NCBI GenBank assembly: GCA_027483885.1
Contig: JAIXTO010000116.1
Location: 1-45,883, forward strand
Direction: 5' to 3'
DNA length: 45,883 nt
Origin: Rhizobiaceae bacterium
GTDB taxonomy: Bacteria > Pseudomonadota > Alphaproteobacteria > Rhizobiales > Rhizobiaceae
Below, in pieces: positions 16,771 through 26,780 of the stretch (its first letter is position 1; the number at the start of each line of letters is the position of its first letter). The position numbers and the translations under genes were made by a program. The notes beneath the pieces were generated by a model. That model saw only the letters and a program-made list of their open reading frames with translations. It was not told where the DNA came from and searched no databases.

Positions 16771-17400
16771 ATGAAGAAGACCCTTAGCACCATGGCAGCC
16801 GCTGCCGTACTGATGGCCTCCACAGCAGTCGCACCCGCGCTTGCTCAGACCACTGCTCCGGCATCGCCGACCGCTCCGAGCACCCAGACCGACACGATGA
16901 CGCCGCCGGCCGCAGGCACCACGGGTGCAGCGGGCACGACTTCGGCAGCGGGCGCCGGCATGACCGGTGAATATCTGACGCGCCAGGCTGAAAACCAGAT
17001 CAGCGCGAACGATTACATCGGAAAGTCGATTTACAACGGTGAAGACAAGAGCATCGGCAGCGTGACCGACCTGATCCTTCAGGAAGACGGCGGCATCGTC
17101 GCAGCCGTGGTCGGCGTCGGTGGCTTCCTCGGCATTGGCCAGAAGAATGTCGCAGTTCCCATGGACAAGATCACCGTCACCCGCGAAACCGACAGCAACG
17201 ACGTTCGTCTGACGACGATCGAAACGGCTGACGCGCTGAAGGCTGCGCCGGAATTCATGACGCTTGACGATCAGGATTCAGCTGCAACGACCAACGGCGC
17301 AACCGATGGCACCACCACGTCTTCGACCGGTGGCGCTGCAACCACCACAGCGCCTGCTGCAGGCGGTGCCACAACCCCGTCGACGACCACCCAGCCGTAA
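16771..17400 (+). CDS. Secreted PRC-barrel domain protein
   Basis: This is a 209-residue exported protein of unknown role. Residues 1-25 form a signal peptide (MKKTLSTMAAAAVLMASTAV..., cleavage likely after APALA). Residues 26-70 are a Thr/Ala/Gly/Pro-rich low-complexity stretch. Residues 85-155 form a PRC-barrel (YIGKSIYNGEDKSIGSV, then DGGIVAAVVGVGGFLGIGQKNVAVPM). The last 45 residues are again Thr/Ala/Gly repeats. PRC-barrel proteins of this kind are common in rhizobial envelopes, but their function is not settled. The ATG at 16771 has AAAGGTAGG upstream and follows the galactose terminator. It is monocistronic, with its own terminator after it. Confidence 0.85.
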   Translation: MKKTLSTMAAAAVLMASTAVAPALAQTTAPASPTAPSTQTDTMTPPAAGTTGAAGTTSAAGAGMTGEYLTRQAENQISANDYIGKSIYNGEDKSIGSVTDLILQEDGGIVAAVVGVGGFLGIGQKNVAVPMDKITVTRETDSNDVRLTTIETADALKAAPEFMTLDDQDSAATTNGATDGTTTSSTGGAATTTAPAAGGATTPSTTTQP

Positions 17401-17457
17401 TCTTTTACGGCGGGTCCCGGAACGAGGGACGCATCGCTTTTAAGGCGAAACGGATCG

Positions 17458-17484
17458 GGGCGGCACGCAGGTGTCGCCCTTTTT
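17458..17484 (+). terminator. Intrinsic terminator after the PRC-barrel gene
   Basis: GGGCGGCAC and GTGTCGCCC (one G-U pair) flank a 4-base loop and are followed by TTTTT. It lies 58 bases past the stop and 35 bases before the end of the convergent GGDEF-EAL gene. Confidence 0.8.
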
Positions 17485-17518
17485 CGTGCGTGATTTTCAC
17501 GTGTTGCCGCACAACGGG

Positions 17519-18877
17519 TCAGGCGGTTTCGCTGAGGTTGTCGGGGTCGCGAAAATGCTGCTGGAGATACCGCTGGGTGGCGGCGGCATCGACCGGGCGG
17601 CCGTAATAATAACCCTGCCCCATGGCGCAGCCGAGCGCTTTCAGCTTTTCCGCATCCGCCCGCTCCTCGATGCCTTCGGCCACCACTTCGAGGTTCAGCC
17701 CGTCGCACATGGCGATGATGGCCTTGACGATATGTTCGGAGGCACGGTCCGTGGTGATGCGGGAGATGAAGGCCCGATCGATCTTGACCTTGTCGAAGGC
17801 AAAATCGCGCAGGCGCCCCAGGCTTGACTGGCCGGTGCCGAAATCATCGAGCGAGATGCGCACGCCGGCCCGACGAAGATCGGCGATGATCTGCTCGGCG
17901 GTATCGGCAGAGGTCATGACAGCCGTTTCAGTAATTTCCAGCTCCAGCCGGGCAGGATCGAGCCCGACGCGTGACAGCGTGTTGAGGATGGCACCCGCCG
18001 TTCCCGTATCCATCAACTGCGCGGAAGACAGGTTGAACGACAGGAACAGCTCGCGCGGCCACGAAAGTGCTGCCTCCGCCGCCTTGCGCAACAGTGCATG
18101 CGACAGCGCATCGATGAAGCCGCGTTCTTCGGCAAGCGGCACAAAAACGGCGGGCGACACGAAACCGAGATCCGCATCGTTCCAGCGGGCAAGCGCTTCG
18201 AAACCCACGACGCAGGCATCACGAATACGCACGATCGGCTGGAAATGCACCTCCACCGCATCGGCGATGATGGCATTGCGCAGCGCCTGTTCCAGCTGCG
18301 TCGAGCGCTTCATCTCCTGGGCGATCTCGCGCGAATAAACGGTGATCTGGCCCCGTCCGCGCCGCTTGGAGCGATAAAGCGCCGTTTCGGCGCTTTTCAG
18401 CAGTTCCTCGAATTCGGCACCGGCAAAGGGATAAACGGCAAAGCCAAGCGAGGCCGAGAGGCGGACATTGCGATCGCCAAGATCATAGGGTGCCGAAAGT
18501 ACGTCCTTGATCATCTGCCCCAGCCGTTCGGCGCTGTGTTTTTCAAACACCAGCGGCAAGAGCACGGCAAACTCGTCGCCCTCGTGGCGGGTCACGGTCG
18601 CGCCATCGGGAATGCAGGCTTTCAGGCGATAGGCAACCTGGCAGAGGATCTCGTCGCCGGCTTCAGAGCCGAACAGGTCGTTGATCGGCTTGAAGCCATC
18701 AAGGTTGACGATGCCGATGGTGAAGGGAGCCGGGTCATCGGCGCGTTCGGCGGCAATCAGCAACACCTTGTCGCGCAACCGGTAGCGATTGCCAAGCCCC
18801 GTCAGGGGATCACGGTATGCCATCGCCTGCAGTTCGTTCTGACTGACGTCTGGCAACGGATCGCCCGCCGACTTCAT
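17519..18877 (-). CDS. GGDEF-EAL protein, probable c-di-GMP phosphodiesterase
   Basis: This is a 452-residue cytoplasmic signalling protein with a GGDEF domain (about residues 20-185) and an EAL domain (about 205-445). The GGDEF signature reads EGDEF (residues 99-103), so the first Gly is changed, and no RxxD inhibitory site is visible before it. The EAL domain keeps its catalytic set: [44 protein letters not shown] and MGQGYYYG. This suggests c-di-GMP hydrolysis with a GGDEF domain used for GTP sensing. No sensor or membrane domain is present. The ATG at 18877 is preferred over an in-frame TTG at 18937. It is convergent with the PRC-barrel gene. Confidence 0.92.
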   Translation of the reverse strand: MKSAGDPLPDVSQNELQAMAYRDPLTGLGNRYRLRDKVLLIAAERADDPAPFTIGIVNLDGFKPINDLFGSEAGDEILCQVAYRLKACIPDGATVTRHEGDEFAVLLPLVFEKHSAERLGQMIKDVLSAPYDLGDRNVRLSASLGFAVYPFAGAEFEELLKSAETALYRSKRRGRGQITVYSREIAQEMKRSTQLEQALRNAIIADAVEVHFQPIVRIRDACVVGFEALARWNDADLGFVSPAVFVPLAEERGFIDALSHALLRKAAEAALSWPRELFLSFNLSSAQLMDTGTAGAILNTLSRVGLDPARLELEITETAVMTSADTAEQIIADLRRAGVRISLDDFGTGQSSLGRLRDFAFDKVKIDRAFISRITTDRASEHIVKAIIAMCDGLNLEVVAEGIEERADAEKLKALGCAMGQGYYYGRPVDAAATQRYLQQHFRDPDNLSETA

Positions 18878-18974
18878 AAACCCGTGCCCCGTTGAGATTT
18901 CTGGCCTTGGCGCACAATGCTGGCGAAAGATTAACAAAACATGGCATCACGACTGTGGGTATTGTAGCCCGCGC

Positions 18975-20672
18975 CTAACGCAACCCGGCGCGCCGTTGCG
19001 TCACCGGGCTCTCGTCTCCCAGATAGCGGCGGAACTTTTCCTCCAGCACGTCGGGGCTGAGCGGCTTCATCACCACGTCGTTCATGCCGGCGGCCCAGCA
19101 GGCATCGCGGTCTCCTTCGACGGCAGGCGACAGCACGCCGATGATCGGCACCGTGCCGGCCACCGTTTCCATTTCGCGGATCGCCGAGGCTGCCTCAAAA
19201 CCGTTGAGGCGCGGAAGCGTGATGTCCATGAGGACGATGCGCGGCTGGAGATCGCGAAACAGCCGCACTGCCTCCTCGCCATCGGCGGCAATCGCGTAAC
19301 GATAGCCGAGCCCTTCCAGGATCTGCGAAAAGACGATCTGGTTGACGCCGTTATCCTCCGCCACCAGCACATCGACGGGCATGGCCGAGGCAATCTGCCA
19401 CTGCTCATCCGCCACCGGCTGTGCCGGCGGGGGATTGCGGAAACGACGCAGCACGGAAGGGATCAGTTCGCGCGCGACCTGAAACCCTTCCAGCACCAGC
19501 ACGTCGATGCCACAGGCCTGCGCAGCTTCCAGGCAGGCGAAATCCATGCCGGCATCCACCACCACCAGATCGACCACCACCTGCCGTTCGCGGGTGATGT
19601 CGAGCACAGCGGCAAGCTCACGGCCGTTGCGGGCAGCGGTGGCATCAAAACCGGCGCGCAGCAGGAGCGAGACGCCTTCCTCTTCCACCGCGCCGTTATC
19701 CGTCACAAGAAGAACGCGGCGCCCGGCCATGTCCACCGGTGGCGTGACCTCCGCCGCCTGCCCCTCCGATTTTGGCCGGCGCATGTCCGAGACGATGAAA
19801 TCGACGCCCTCGAGACCGGCGAAATTCCATTCAGGCTGCTCGCCGTTCGCCAGCAACTCGGCCACATCCTCCATGACGGTCACGGCGTAATACCGCCCCG
19901 GCTTGCCGACACGGAATTTCCGCATGAGATAACAGGACGGTGGTTCCTCCGGCAGAATGATCTGGACACCGATGGAAAATGGCACGCCGGTCTCCAGAAC
20001 CTGACGGTTGGCGGCGTCAATATGGGCTGCCGGATCCGCAGCATGCAGTTCATCGGCCCTGCGACCGAGAATTTCATCCGCCGGGCGGCAATAAAGCCGT
20101 TCTGCTGCCTTGTTGACGGCCACGCAGAGGAGATTGCGATCGCGTACGATCACCGGAAAGGGCAGAGAATCGAGAATCTCCTCCGTCAGCTGCACCCGCT
20201 CGAGGTGCGTGCGCCACTGATCCTCGCGCCGGCGCAGTTCGGAGACATCGCGCAGGATGCAGGTGCCGTAGCCGGATGGCAGGCGGCGCCGCGTGAGGCT
20301 CATCCAGCGGTCGGCATCCCGGCGCACCACGGTTTCCGAACGCTCGCGCCAGAGGGCAGCAATCTCGCCGGCGATCCAGTCCTCGCGGCTGATGCGGCGG
20401 CGCGCCCCGCTGCTGGTCGTGTCGCCCTTCAGGCCGCCTTCCGGATCCGCGCTGTAGCCGCCCTTGTCGTAGATGCGGCCCAGCACATCGCGAAGCCGCG
20501 TGCCGGGCTGCGGTGCGGCCGACAGTGCCGGCAGGAAACCGACGACCTGCGGGCTTGCAAACACAATGGTGTCATCGCGATCATAGATCAGGAAGGCGCC
20601 CGACATCGCATCGGCGACCAGCTCGATCAGCGCGGTGGCGGCAAGACCCTCCATCTTCACGGTCTCAATCAT
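18975..20672 (-). CDS. PAS-PAS-pseudoreceiver-receiver protein without kinase domain
   Basis: This is a 565-residue predicted signalling protein. Residues 5-130 look like a PAS7-type domain ([20 protein letters not shown]) and residues 145-270 like a second PAS ([22 protein letters not shown]). Residues 315-413 look like a degenerate receiver ([17 protein letters not shown]..., VDLVVVDAG). Residues 433-552 are a complete receiver, with AEDN, phosphoacceptor Asp483 in [11 protein letters not shown], and Lys536 in VMKPLS. No histidine-kinase dimerisation or ATPase region lies between them, which is unusual for a hybrid layout. The ATG at 20672 is chosen, since the frame upstream has no PAS-like content. 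It is divergent from mutL, and a CtrA-type box lies between. Confidence 0.82.
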   Translation of the reverse strand: MIETVKMEGLAATALIELVADAMSGAFLIYDRDDTIVFASPQVVGFLPALSAAPQPGTRLRDVLGRIYDKGGYSADPEGGLKGDTTSSGARRRISREDWIAGEIAALWRERSETVVRRDADRWMSLTRRRLPSGYGTCILRDVSELRRREDQWRTHLERVQLTEEILDSLPFPVIVRDRNLLCVAVNKAAERLYCRPADEILGRRADELHAADPAAHIDAANRQVLETGVPFSIGVQIILPEEPPSCYLMRKFRVGKPGRYYAVTVMEDVAELLANGEQPEWNFAGLEGVDFIVSDMRRPKSEGQAAEVTPPVDMAGRRVLLVTDNGAVEEEGVSLLLRAGFDATAARNGRELAAVLDITRERQVVVDLVVVDAGMDFACLEAAQACGIDVLVLEGFQVARELIPSVLRRFRNPPPAQPVADEQWQIASAMPVDVLVAEDNGVNQIVFSQILEGLGYRYAIAADGEEAVRLFRDLQPRIVLMDITLPRLNGFEAASAIREMETVAGTVPIIGVLSPAVEGDRDACWAAGMNDVVMKPLSPDVLEEKFRRYLGDESPVTQRRAGLR

Positions 20673-20871
20673 CGCAGAACCGTTCGCATGGTCCGGGCGG
20701 CTCCCGCCCGGGGGAGCCGGCTTTCGTCCGCTGCCGGTTGCATCGCTTCCCGTCCTATCTTTGCGCCCGCCATGTCGCGCGGGTTTGCTCGTCTGCGCCC
20801 AACAGATACGCCGCTTCGACTGGCGCAAGGTCGTGCGGCGCGGTATCCTGTTGCAAACGATAGCCGATTTG

Positions 20872-20892
20872 GCGTTAAGTTGCGCTTAACGC
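20872..20892. promoter_or_regulatory. CtrA-type box between the PAS-receiver gene and mutL
   Basis: GCGTTAAGTTGCGCTTAACGC contains an exact TTAA-N7-TTAA (20875-20889), the full binding motif of the alphaproteobacterial cell-cycle regulator CtrA. It also forms an 8-5-8 inverted repeat. It lies 72 bases before the mutL ATG and 200 bases upstream of the PAS-receiver start. Confidence 0.55.
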
Positions 20893-20960
20893 TACGATCT
20901 GCGGGGGACAAAGCGACAGGCCGGCTTTTCCCGGACCGGAAAATCCTGGAAAATAATGCG

Positions 20961-22850
20961 ATGTCCGTCAAACAGCTTCCCGAAACGCTCATCAACCAGA
21001 TCGCCGCAGGCGAAGTGATCGAACGTCCCGCCAGCGCCGCCAAGGAGCTGATCGAAAACGCCATCGATGCCGGCGCGACCCGCGTGGAAATCGCGACCGC
21101 CGGCGGTGGCAAAAGCCTGATCCGCATCACCGACAATGGCAGCGGCATGGATGCCGATGACTTAAGCCTTGCCGTGCGCCGCCACTGCACGTCAAAAATT
21201 TCCGAAACGCTCGACGATATCCGCACGCTCGGTTTTCGCGGCGAGGCGCTGCCCTCCATCGGGTCGGTCGCCAAACTCTCCATCACCAGCCGACGGGCCG
21301 GTTCGGCCACGGGCGTGGAAATCGCGCTTGCCGGCGGCAAGCTGACGCCGGTGCGCCCGGCCGCCGCCAATATCGGCACCGTGGTGGAGGTGCGTGACAT
21401 CTTTTTTGCGACCCCTGCCCGGCTCAAATTCCTGAAGACGGAAAAGGCAGAGGCCGGCGCCATCACCGAAGTGGTGAAGCGCATGGCGATTGCCTTTCCG
21501 CATGTGCGGTTCGTGCTGTCTGGCTCCGACCGCTCGACGCTGGAATTTCCAGCCTCGCCCGGCGATCCGCTAAGCCGTATGGCGCAGGTGCTGGGGGCCG
21601 AGTTCAAGGACAATGCCATCGAGATCGACGCTGAGCGCGAAGATGTCGGTCTGAAAGGCTTTGCCGGCGTGCCGACCTTCAACCGGGGCAATTCGGCGCA
21701 TCAATATGCCTTCGTCAACGGACGCCCGGTGCAGGACAAGCTGATCCTCTCGGCGATCCGCGGCGCCTATGCCGAAACCATTCCGTCGGGCCGTTATCCG
21801 GTGGCGGTGCTGTCGATCACGCTCGATCCGGCGCTTGTGGATGTCAATGTGCATCCGGCCAAGGCCGATGTGCGCTTTCGCGATCCGGGCCTCGTGCGTG
21901 GCCTCATCGTCGGGGCGCTGCGCCAGGCTTTGGCCCGCGAGGGCGACCGGGCGGCAACGACTGGGACCGACGGCCTGATGCGCGCGTTTCGTCCAGGCTT
22001 TGGCGGCGCGCCCCCAACGGAGACCGCCACTTCGCAGGCTGGCGGTTCGTCAGGCTATTTCACCGGCCACCGCAGCGGCAATGTCGGCTGGACGCCAGCC
22101 GCCTCGCCGTTTCGACCGATGACGATTGCCGAGCCGGCATCTGCCGGGGTTTTTGGCGAGCGGGGGCAGGCAGGCTTTGCGGCGATGATGACGCCAAGCG
22201 CCCGCGCCGATGGCATGGGCGACGCCACGCCGCCGGGCGCCTTGCCCGGTGCCGCAGACCCTGCCACGCAGTTCCGGCTGGGGGCTGCGCGCGCGCAACT
22301 GCATGAGAATTACATTGTCGCCCAGACAGACACCGGCCTTGTCATCGTCGACCAGCATGCCGCCCATGAACGGCTGGTGTTCGAGGCCATGCGCAAGGCG
22401 CTGGAAAAGGACCGCCTGCCTTCGCAGGTTCTGCTGATCCCCGAAATCGTCGACCTGCCGGAAGAAGAGTGCGACCGGTTGATTGCGCATGCGCCGCAGC
22501 TGGAAAAGCTCGGGCTCGCTCTGGAGCGGTTCGGCCCCGGTGCCGTTGCCGTGCGCGAAACGCCAGCCATGCTCGGTTCGGTTGATGCGGCAGGCCTGGT
22601 GCGCGATCTCGCCGATGAAATCGGCGAATGGAATACGTCGGATGGCCTCAAAAGCCGGCTGGAGCATGTGGCCGCCACCATGGCCTGCCATGGCTCGGTG
22701 CGCTCCGGCCGCAGGCTTCGCCCGGAGGAGATGAATGCGCTGCTGCGCGAGATGGAGGCGACCCCCGGCTCCGGCCAGTGCAACCATGGGCGCCCGACCT
22801 ATATCGAGCTAAAACTCAACGACATCGAGCGCCTGTTCGGCCGCAGCTGA
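20961..22850 (+). CDS. mutL: DNA mismatch repair protein MutL
   Basis: This protein couples mismatch recognition by MutS to strand removal. The 629-residue product starts [20 protein letters not shown]. It carries the GHKL ATPase motifs [17 protein letters not shown] and [10 protein letters not shown], and the MutL C-terminal dimerisation domain after a disordered Gly/Ala/Pro linker (residues about 335-430). The C-terminal part keeps an endonuclease motif, [12 protein letters not shown] starting near residue 464, with ACHGSVRSG and CNHGRPT, so it is the nicking type found in bacteria without MutH. The ATG at 20961 matches the conserved N-terminus. The frame runs open far upstream, but that part is antisense to the PAS-receiver gene. 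Confidence 0.97.
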   Translation: MSVKQLPETLINQIAAGEVIERPASAAKELIENAIDAGATRVEIATAGGGKSLIRITDNGSGMDADDLSLAVRRHCTSKISETLDDIRTLGFRGEALPSIGSVAKLSITSRRAGSATGVEIALAGGKLTPVRPAAANIGTVVEVRDIFFATPARLKFLKTEKAEAGAITEVVKRMAIAFPHVRFVLSGSDRSTLEFPASPGDPLSRMAQVLGAEFKDNAIEIDAEREDVGLKGFAGVPTFNRGNSAHQYAFVNGRPVQDKLILSAIRGAYAETIPSGRYPVAVLSITLDPALVDVNVHPAKADVRFRDPGLVRGLIVGALRQALAREGDRAATTGTDGLMRAFRPGFGGAPPTETATSQAGGSSGYFTGHRSGNVGWTPAASPFRPMTIAEPASAGVFGERGQAGFAAMMTPSARADGMGDATPPGALPGAADPATQFRLGAARAQLHENYIVAQTDTGLVIVDQHAAHERLVFEAMRKALEKDRLPSQVLLIPEIVDLPEEECDRLIAHAPQLEKLGLALERFGPGAVAVRETPAMLGSVDAAGLVRDLADEIGEWNTSDGLKSRLEHVAATMACHGSVRSGRRLRPEEMNALLREMEATPGSGQCNHGRPTYIELKLNDIERLFGRS

Positions 22851-22939
22851 TTTTTTAAACACGCCCAGCCCACCGGGTCTGGCCAAGGGGCGGCGTGCGG
22901 GGGTAGATGGAACCAATGAATTTACGCAGGAGACGACCG

Positions 22940-23173
22940 ATGAACCGTTTTGAAGGCGGCAGCCACCGCGAGGCAAAAATCCGCTATCTCGACGGCGATT
23001 TCCAGATCCTGTCGGCCGGCGCCTATGTGACCTGCGCCATGACCGGTGCGCAGATCCCGGTCGACGAGCTGCGCTACTGGAGCGTCGCCCGCCAGGAACC
23101 CTATGCCGATGCCGCATCGTCGCTCGAAGCCGACAAGCGGGCGGGCATATTGCCGAACCAGAGCCGCGGGTAG
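22940..23173 (+). CDS. DUF2093 domain protein
   Basis: This is a 77-residue conserved protein of unknown function, found mostly in Rhizobiales. The sequence MNRFEGGSHREAKIRYLDGD..., followed by ILSAGAYVTCAMTGAQIP and LRYWSVARQEPYADA, is the DUF2093 pattern. The ATG at 22940 has GGAG 8 bases upstream. Earlier ATGs in frame lack a site. It follows mutL by 89 bases and is probably cotranscribed, and a MITE-like repeat lies 50 bases downstream. The single Cys is in the CAMTG segment. No role can be inferred. Confidence 0.85.
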   Translation: MNRFEGGSHREAKIRYLDGDFQILSAGAYVTCAMTGAQIPVDELRYWSVARQEPYADAASSLEADKRAGILPNQSRG

Positions 23174-23222
23174 TTTTTTGGGGGATGGTGACTTGGGGCT
23201 GAGGTCGCCGAGTATGCCGCTT

Positions 23223-23416
23223 GGCCCCCCTCTGCCCTGCCGGGCATCTCCTCCACAGGTGGGGAGATCAGATGGGGGAAACGCCCAGTTCCCTCGATAT
23301 CGACCAAGTTTCTCGGTAGCATTAAGGGCAGCACACCTCTGCAATGGGAGCCGCGACGGCAGCGCCACGCTAATCTCCCCACCTGTGGGGGAGATGCCCG
23401 GCAGGGCAGAGGGGGC
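23223..23416. repeat. MITE-like inverted-repeat element
   Basis: The arms at 23223-23268 and 23372-23416 are almost exact complements over 45 bases, starting GGCCCCCCTCTGCCCTGCCG. Each carries an inner ATCTCC...GGGGAGAT hairpin. About 100 unrelated bases lie between. No open frame for a transposase is present. It fills most of the 297-base gap between DUF2093 and lpxK and resembles rhizobial short palindromic elements. Confidence 0.75.
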
Positions 23417-23470
23417 CTTGCGGCAGATTGAAAGATCTCGTCGCAGGCCGAACGCCTTCGACCCGCCACG

Positions 23471-24520
23471 TCAAACCGGCCCGCTGCCTCGCTTCTCCCG
23501 CAACACCCGCTCCCGGCAATGAGCAATCGCCTCATCGATCATCTGCCCCGGCACATGGGGATCGTCGAACACCATATCGACCTCCACCACCCGCAGCCGA
23601 TCCAGCAGCGTTTTCGCCGCCCCCGGACGCCCGGCAAGGCGCACGGCATCCTTTGACGTGGTGGCGATCAGCAGATTTTGCTCCTCCGCCTCGCGCATAA
23701 GATCCGCCGCTTCCGCATCCGAAAAAGCATGGTGGTCGGCGAAGGAGCGCTCGACGACAATCTCCCCGCCAATCGAGGCAACCGTTCGATAGAACTTCTG
23801 CGGATCGGCAATGCCTGCAAAGGCCAGCACCTTCTTGCCCGCAAGGGCCGGATCAGGACGCGGCACAAGGCTTGCCACGCGAAGCGGTTTTCCGGCGCGG
23901 GCGGCCCGGCGCACCACCGCATCGGCCCCGGTGCCACTGCCGACCTTCATCAGCGCCGACATCTGACGGATCTGTTCGCCAAGCGGCGCACGCAGCGGTC
24001 CTGACGGGAGGACATGGCCGTTGCCCACGCCGCGCACGGAATCGATGACCACAAGCGCGAAATCGAGCACCAGGCGGGCGCTTTGAAAACCGTCATCCAT
24101 GATGATGAGGTCGCAGCCTTCTGCCACGAGCCTTTGCGCCCCTTCGAACCGCTTGCGGGAAATCACCGTCAGCGCCTCGCGCGCCAGAAGCAGTGGCTCG
24201 TCACCAACCGCATCGGCACCGTGGCGCTTCGGATCAACCACCGTCGTCACGGAAAGCTTGCCACCATAACCGCGACTGAGAAAGCCGGGTGTGAGCCCTT
24301 TCGCCTTGGCCGCTCGGGCAAGGGCAATGGCAGTCGGCGTCTTGCCGGCGCCGCCGACGGTAAAATTGCCGACGCAAAGCACAGGCACGGGAACGCTTGG
24401 CCGCTGCATGCGGGCCATGCGCCGGCCGGCAACGCGACCATAGACGACAGAGAGCGGCCACAGGCCATAGGCACGCCAGTTCGCCCGTGTCCACCAGAAG
24501 GAAGGCGCCTCAGAAACCAT
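23471..24520 (-). CDS. lpxK: Tetraacyldisaccharide 4'-kinase
   Basis: This enzyme phosphorylates the 4' position of the lipid A disaccharide precursor at the inner membrane. The 349-residue protein has the N-terminal APSFWW and the membrane-associated helix [17 protein letters not shown]. The P-loop is [13 protein letters not shown], followed by [16 protein letters not shown] and MDDGFQS, all family marks. The C-terminus ends 55 bases before the MITE-like element. It is the last gene of the waaA-HAD-lpxK unit, 66 bases after the HAD gene. Rhizobial lipid A is often further modified at this position, so the kinase makes an intermediate. Confidence 0.95.
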   Translation of the reverse strand: MVSEAPSFWWTRANWRAYGLWPLSVVYGRVAGRRMARMQRPSVPVPVLCVGNFTVGGAGKTPTAIALARAAKAKGLTPGFLSRGYGGKLSVTTVVDPKRHGADAVGDEPLLLAREALTVISRKRFEGAQRLVAEGCDLIIMDDGFQSARLVLDFALVVIDSVRGVGNGHVLPSGPLRAPLGEQIRQMSALMKVGSGTGADAVVRRAARAGKPLRVASLVPRPDPALAGKKVLAFAGIADPQKFYRTVASIGGEIVVERSFADHHAFSDAEAADLMREAEEQNLLIATTSKDAVRLAGRPGAAKTLLDRLRVVEVDMVFDDPHVPGQMIDEAIAHCRERVLREKRGSGPV

Positions 24521-24586
24521 CTTTGTCCTCTTTGCCGCCAGCAGCTATCCTGCCGGACGCTCGCACAGGATCAGGCCGGGCAACGC

Positions 24587-25318
24587 TCAGGCCGGCTCAC
24601 CCTGCGGCAGCAGCGTTTCAAGCCCGGTAATATCGGCCAGCACATGATCGGCAGCCGCTGCCAGCGTTTCCGGCGAGCCGGTGCCTGTGAGAACCGCGAC
24701 TTTCAGCCCGGCACCGGCCGCCGCGCCCATGTGCAGATCGTGATTGTTGTCGCCGATCATCGCCACCTCGAACGGTTCAAGGCCCACCGCCTTGCAGAAG
24801 CCGAGCACCATGCCCGGTTCCGGCTTGCAGCCATGGCCGCTGTCATAACCGCAGATGAAATCCAGATGATCGAGAAAGCCGAAACGCCGTGCCGTCTCGC
24901 GGATCGAGCGCTCGTTATCGCTGGAGGCGACGCCAAGCCGAAAGCCACGGGCGCGAAGGCGGCCGAAATAGGCGCTGAGATCGGTGACCGCGACGGAAAA
25001 ATCGGAGGCGCGCACGAAAAGATCATCCAGCGCCACGGTGAGCGGCCCAACGGCAAGCGGTGAGCCGGCCTTGACGAAACCGGCAGCGATCTCTGCGGCG
25101 GTTCCGGCGGCAAAAAGACTGTCGGCCCTGGTCAATCCGGTCACCGGGTCCATGCCGCAGGCGATCAGCAACCGGTTTTCCAGATCCTCGCCAGCGCCAT
25201 CGGCGGCAAGCTTTGCCGCCTGACGGTTCACCGGGCCCCAGCTTTCGTCATAACGCAGAAGCGTGCCGTCCTTGTCGAACAGCAGGCCCTTGATGGTGGA
25301 AAGGGAGGGCGTATCCAT
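24587..25318 (-). CDS. HAD-family phosphatase (phosphoglycolate phosphatase-like)
   Basis: This is a 243-residue soluble HAD hydrolase with motif I LLFDKDGTLL (nucleophile Asp), motif II (GVASSDNERS), motif III Lys (CKPEPGMV) and motif IV IGDNNHDL. A helical cap between motifs I and II resembles Gph and related enzymes. Its start overlaps the waaA stop by one base (TGATG), and lpxK follows after 66 bases, so it is coupled to Kdo-lipid A synthesis. The substrate is unknown. Phosphoglycolate is the usual default, but the location suggests checking sugar phosphates. Confidence 0.85.
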   Translation of the reverse strand: MDTPSLSTIKGLLFDKDGTLLRYDESWGPVNRQAAKLAADGAGEDLENRLLIACGMDPVTGLTRADSLFAAGTAAEIAAGFVKAGSPLAVGPLTVALDDLFVRASDFSVAVTDLSAYFGRLRARGFRLGVASSDNERSIRETARRFGFLDHLDFICGYDSGHGCKPEPGMVLGFCKAVGLEPFEVAMIGDNNHDLHMGAAAGAGLKVAVLTGTGSPETLAAAADHVLADITGLETLLPQGEPA

Positions 25319-26640
25319 CAGCCAGCGGTTCCGGCAGGGCGCAGCCGTGCGGTGACGGTGAGCGGGTTGAGATAGGGTTCCAGCGCCTTGATGGTGGTGG
25401 AGAGCGCACCGCGCATATCCTGCACCGCCTCATGGCCGCAATCGATCATCTTCTGACGGGCCGGATCATTGGTCATCAGGTAATGCACGGCTTTCGCCAG
25501 CATTTCGGTATCGCGCACCATGCGCGCCCCGCCACGCCGGATCACCTGCTGATAGGTCTCGCGAAAATTCTGCACATTGGGGCCGGTCAGCACCGCGCAG
25601 CCGAGCATGGCGGATTCAAGCGGGTTCTGGCCGCCTTCGGCCGTCAGCGAACGGCCGACAAAGGAAATTTCGGTGAGGCGCAGGTAAAGCCCCATTTCAC
25701 CGATCGTATCGCCCAGAAAGACATCGGTTTCCGGCGTGATGCGGTCGTTGCGGCTGCGGCGGGCAACGACAAGCCCCTGCTCGGTCAGCATCGCCTCGAT
25801 CGCGTCTGCGCGTTCGGGATGGCGCGGCACGAGAACGGTCAGCTGCCCGTTGCGCGGCTTCAACGCCCGGTGAACGAAGGCGGCCGCCTCGTCCTCGCCC
25901 TCGAATGTGCAGATGGCAGCCCAGGTCTTGCGGGTGCCGATCTCGGCAACGTAGCGTTCCAGCACCGCCTCATCGACCGGGGGCGGGTCGGTATCGCCCT
26001 TCAGATTGCCGGAAATGACCACCGGCCAGGCACCGAGATCGCGAAAGCGTTCGGCATCGAGGTCGGAGCGGGCCACTACCAGCGCAAGCTTGCCGAACAA
26101 CAGTTCGGCAATCGCCGACCGGCTGCTCCAGCGCTCGAAGGAGCGATCGGAAATACGGGCATTGACGCGGATCTGCGGGATATTGCGCCGCGTCAGTTCC
26201 GCCATGGTCGTCGGCCAGATTTCCGATTCCGCCGTAATCGCCGCATCGGGACGCCAATAGGCGATGAAGCGTTTGATCGGAAACTTGACGTCCAGCGGCA
26301 CATATTGGTGGATCACCTCGTCGCCGAGGCGTTTGTGACTAAGCTCGGCCGACGTCACCGTGCCGGTGGTCAGGAGAACATGGATGTCCCGGCGCCGCAG
26401 TTCGCGGATGAGCGGAATGACGGCAATGGTTTCGCCCACACTTGCCGCATGCACCCAGATCAACGGGCCGCGCGGACGCGCAATGCTGGCATAACCGAAC
26501 CGTTCCAGACGGCGCTGGCGCTCTTCCTTGCCCTTGATGGCCCGGTAGGCAAGATAGGATGAGGCCAGGGGATATACGCAGATACCGGCCACGCGGTATC
26601 CGAGCAAGGCCATGCGCGCCAAGCCGTTGCTCAATGCCAT
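25318..26640 (-). CDS. waaA: Kdo transferase (3-deoxy-D-manno-octulosonic-acid transferase)
   Basis: This enzyme adds Kdo from CMP-Kdo to lipid IVA at the inner-membrane face. The 440-residue product has an N-terminal membrane anchor (ALLGYRVAGICVYPLASSYLAY), GPLIWVHAASVGET with a conserved Glu, LLTTGTVTSAEL and AESEIWPTTMAEL. Later come the nucleotide-sugar blocks GNLKGD, PRHPER and GGQNPLESAMLGCAVLTGPN, as in GT30 enzymes. The ATG at 26640 has AAAGGGG upstream. The frame extends to 26697 without a site. It precedes a HAD gene with overlapping codons and then lpxK. Confidence 0.96.
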   Translation of the reverse strand: MALSNGLARMALLGYRVAGICVYPLASSYLAYRAIKGKEERQRRLERFGYASIARPRGPLIWVHAASVGETIAVIPLIRELRRRDIHVLLTTGTVTSAELSHKRLGDEVIHQYVPLDVKFPIKRFIAYWRPDAAITAESEIWPTTMAELTRRNIPQIRVNARISDRSFERWSSRSAIAELLFGKLALVVARSDLDAERFRDLGAWPVVISGNLKGDTDPPPVDEAVLERYVAEIGTRKTWAAICTFEGEDEAAAFVHRALKPRNGQLTVLVPRHPERADAIEAMLTEQGLVVARRSRNDRITPETDVFLGDTIGEMGLYLRLTEISFVGRSLTAEGGQNPLESAMLGCAVLTGPNVQNFRETYQQVIRRGGARMVRDTEMLAKAVHYLMTNDPARQKMIDCGHEAVQDMRGALSTTIKALEPYLNPLTVTARLRPAGTAG

Positions 26641-26780
26641 CGCCCCTTTATGCTTGCCATCCCCACCATCCCCGGTCGCAGCCCTTGTTTTTTGCACATT
26701 GGCCCATGCCTGACAAATGCGTCGAAAACACAGCTGTCGATTGCCTTAAGAGGCGGGCGGACCGCCGCATGGTCGATGGA

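Noticed and set aside
18996..20960. Very long open frame antisense to the PAS-receiver gene, in phase with mutL
   Set aside because: It is rich in His/Arg/Gln, has no ribosome site or protein similarity, and is explained by GC-rich codon bias on the opposite strand. MutL clearly starts at 20961.
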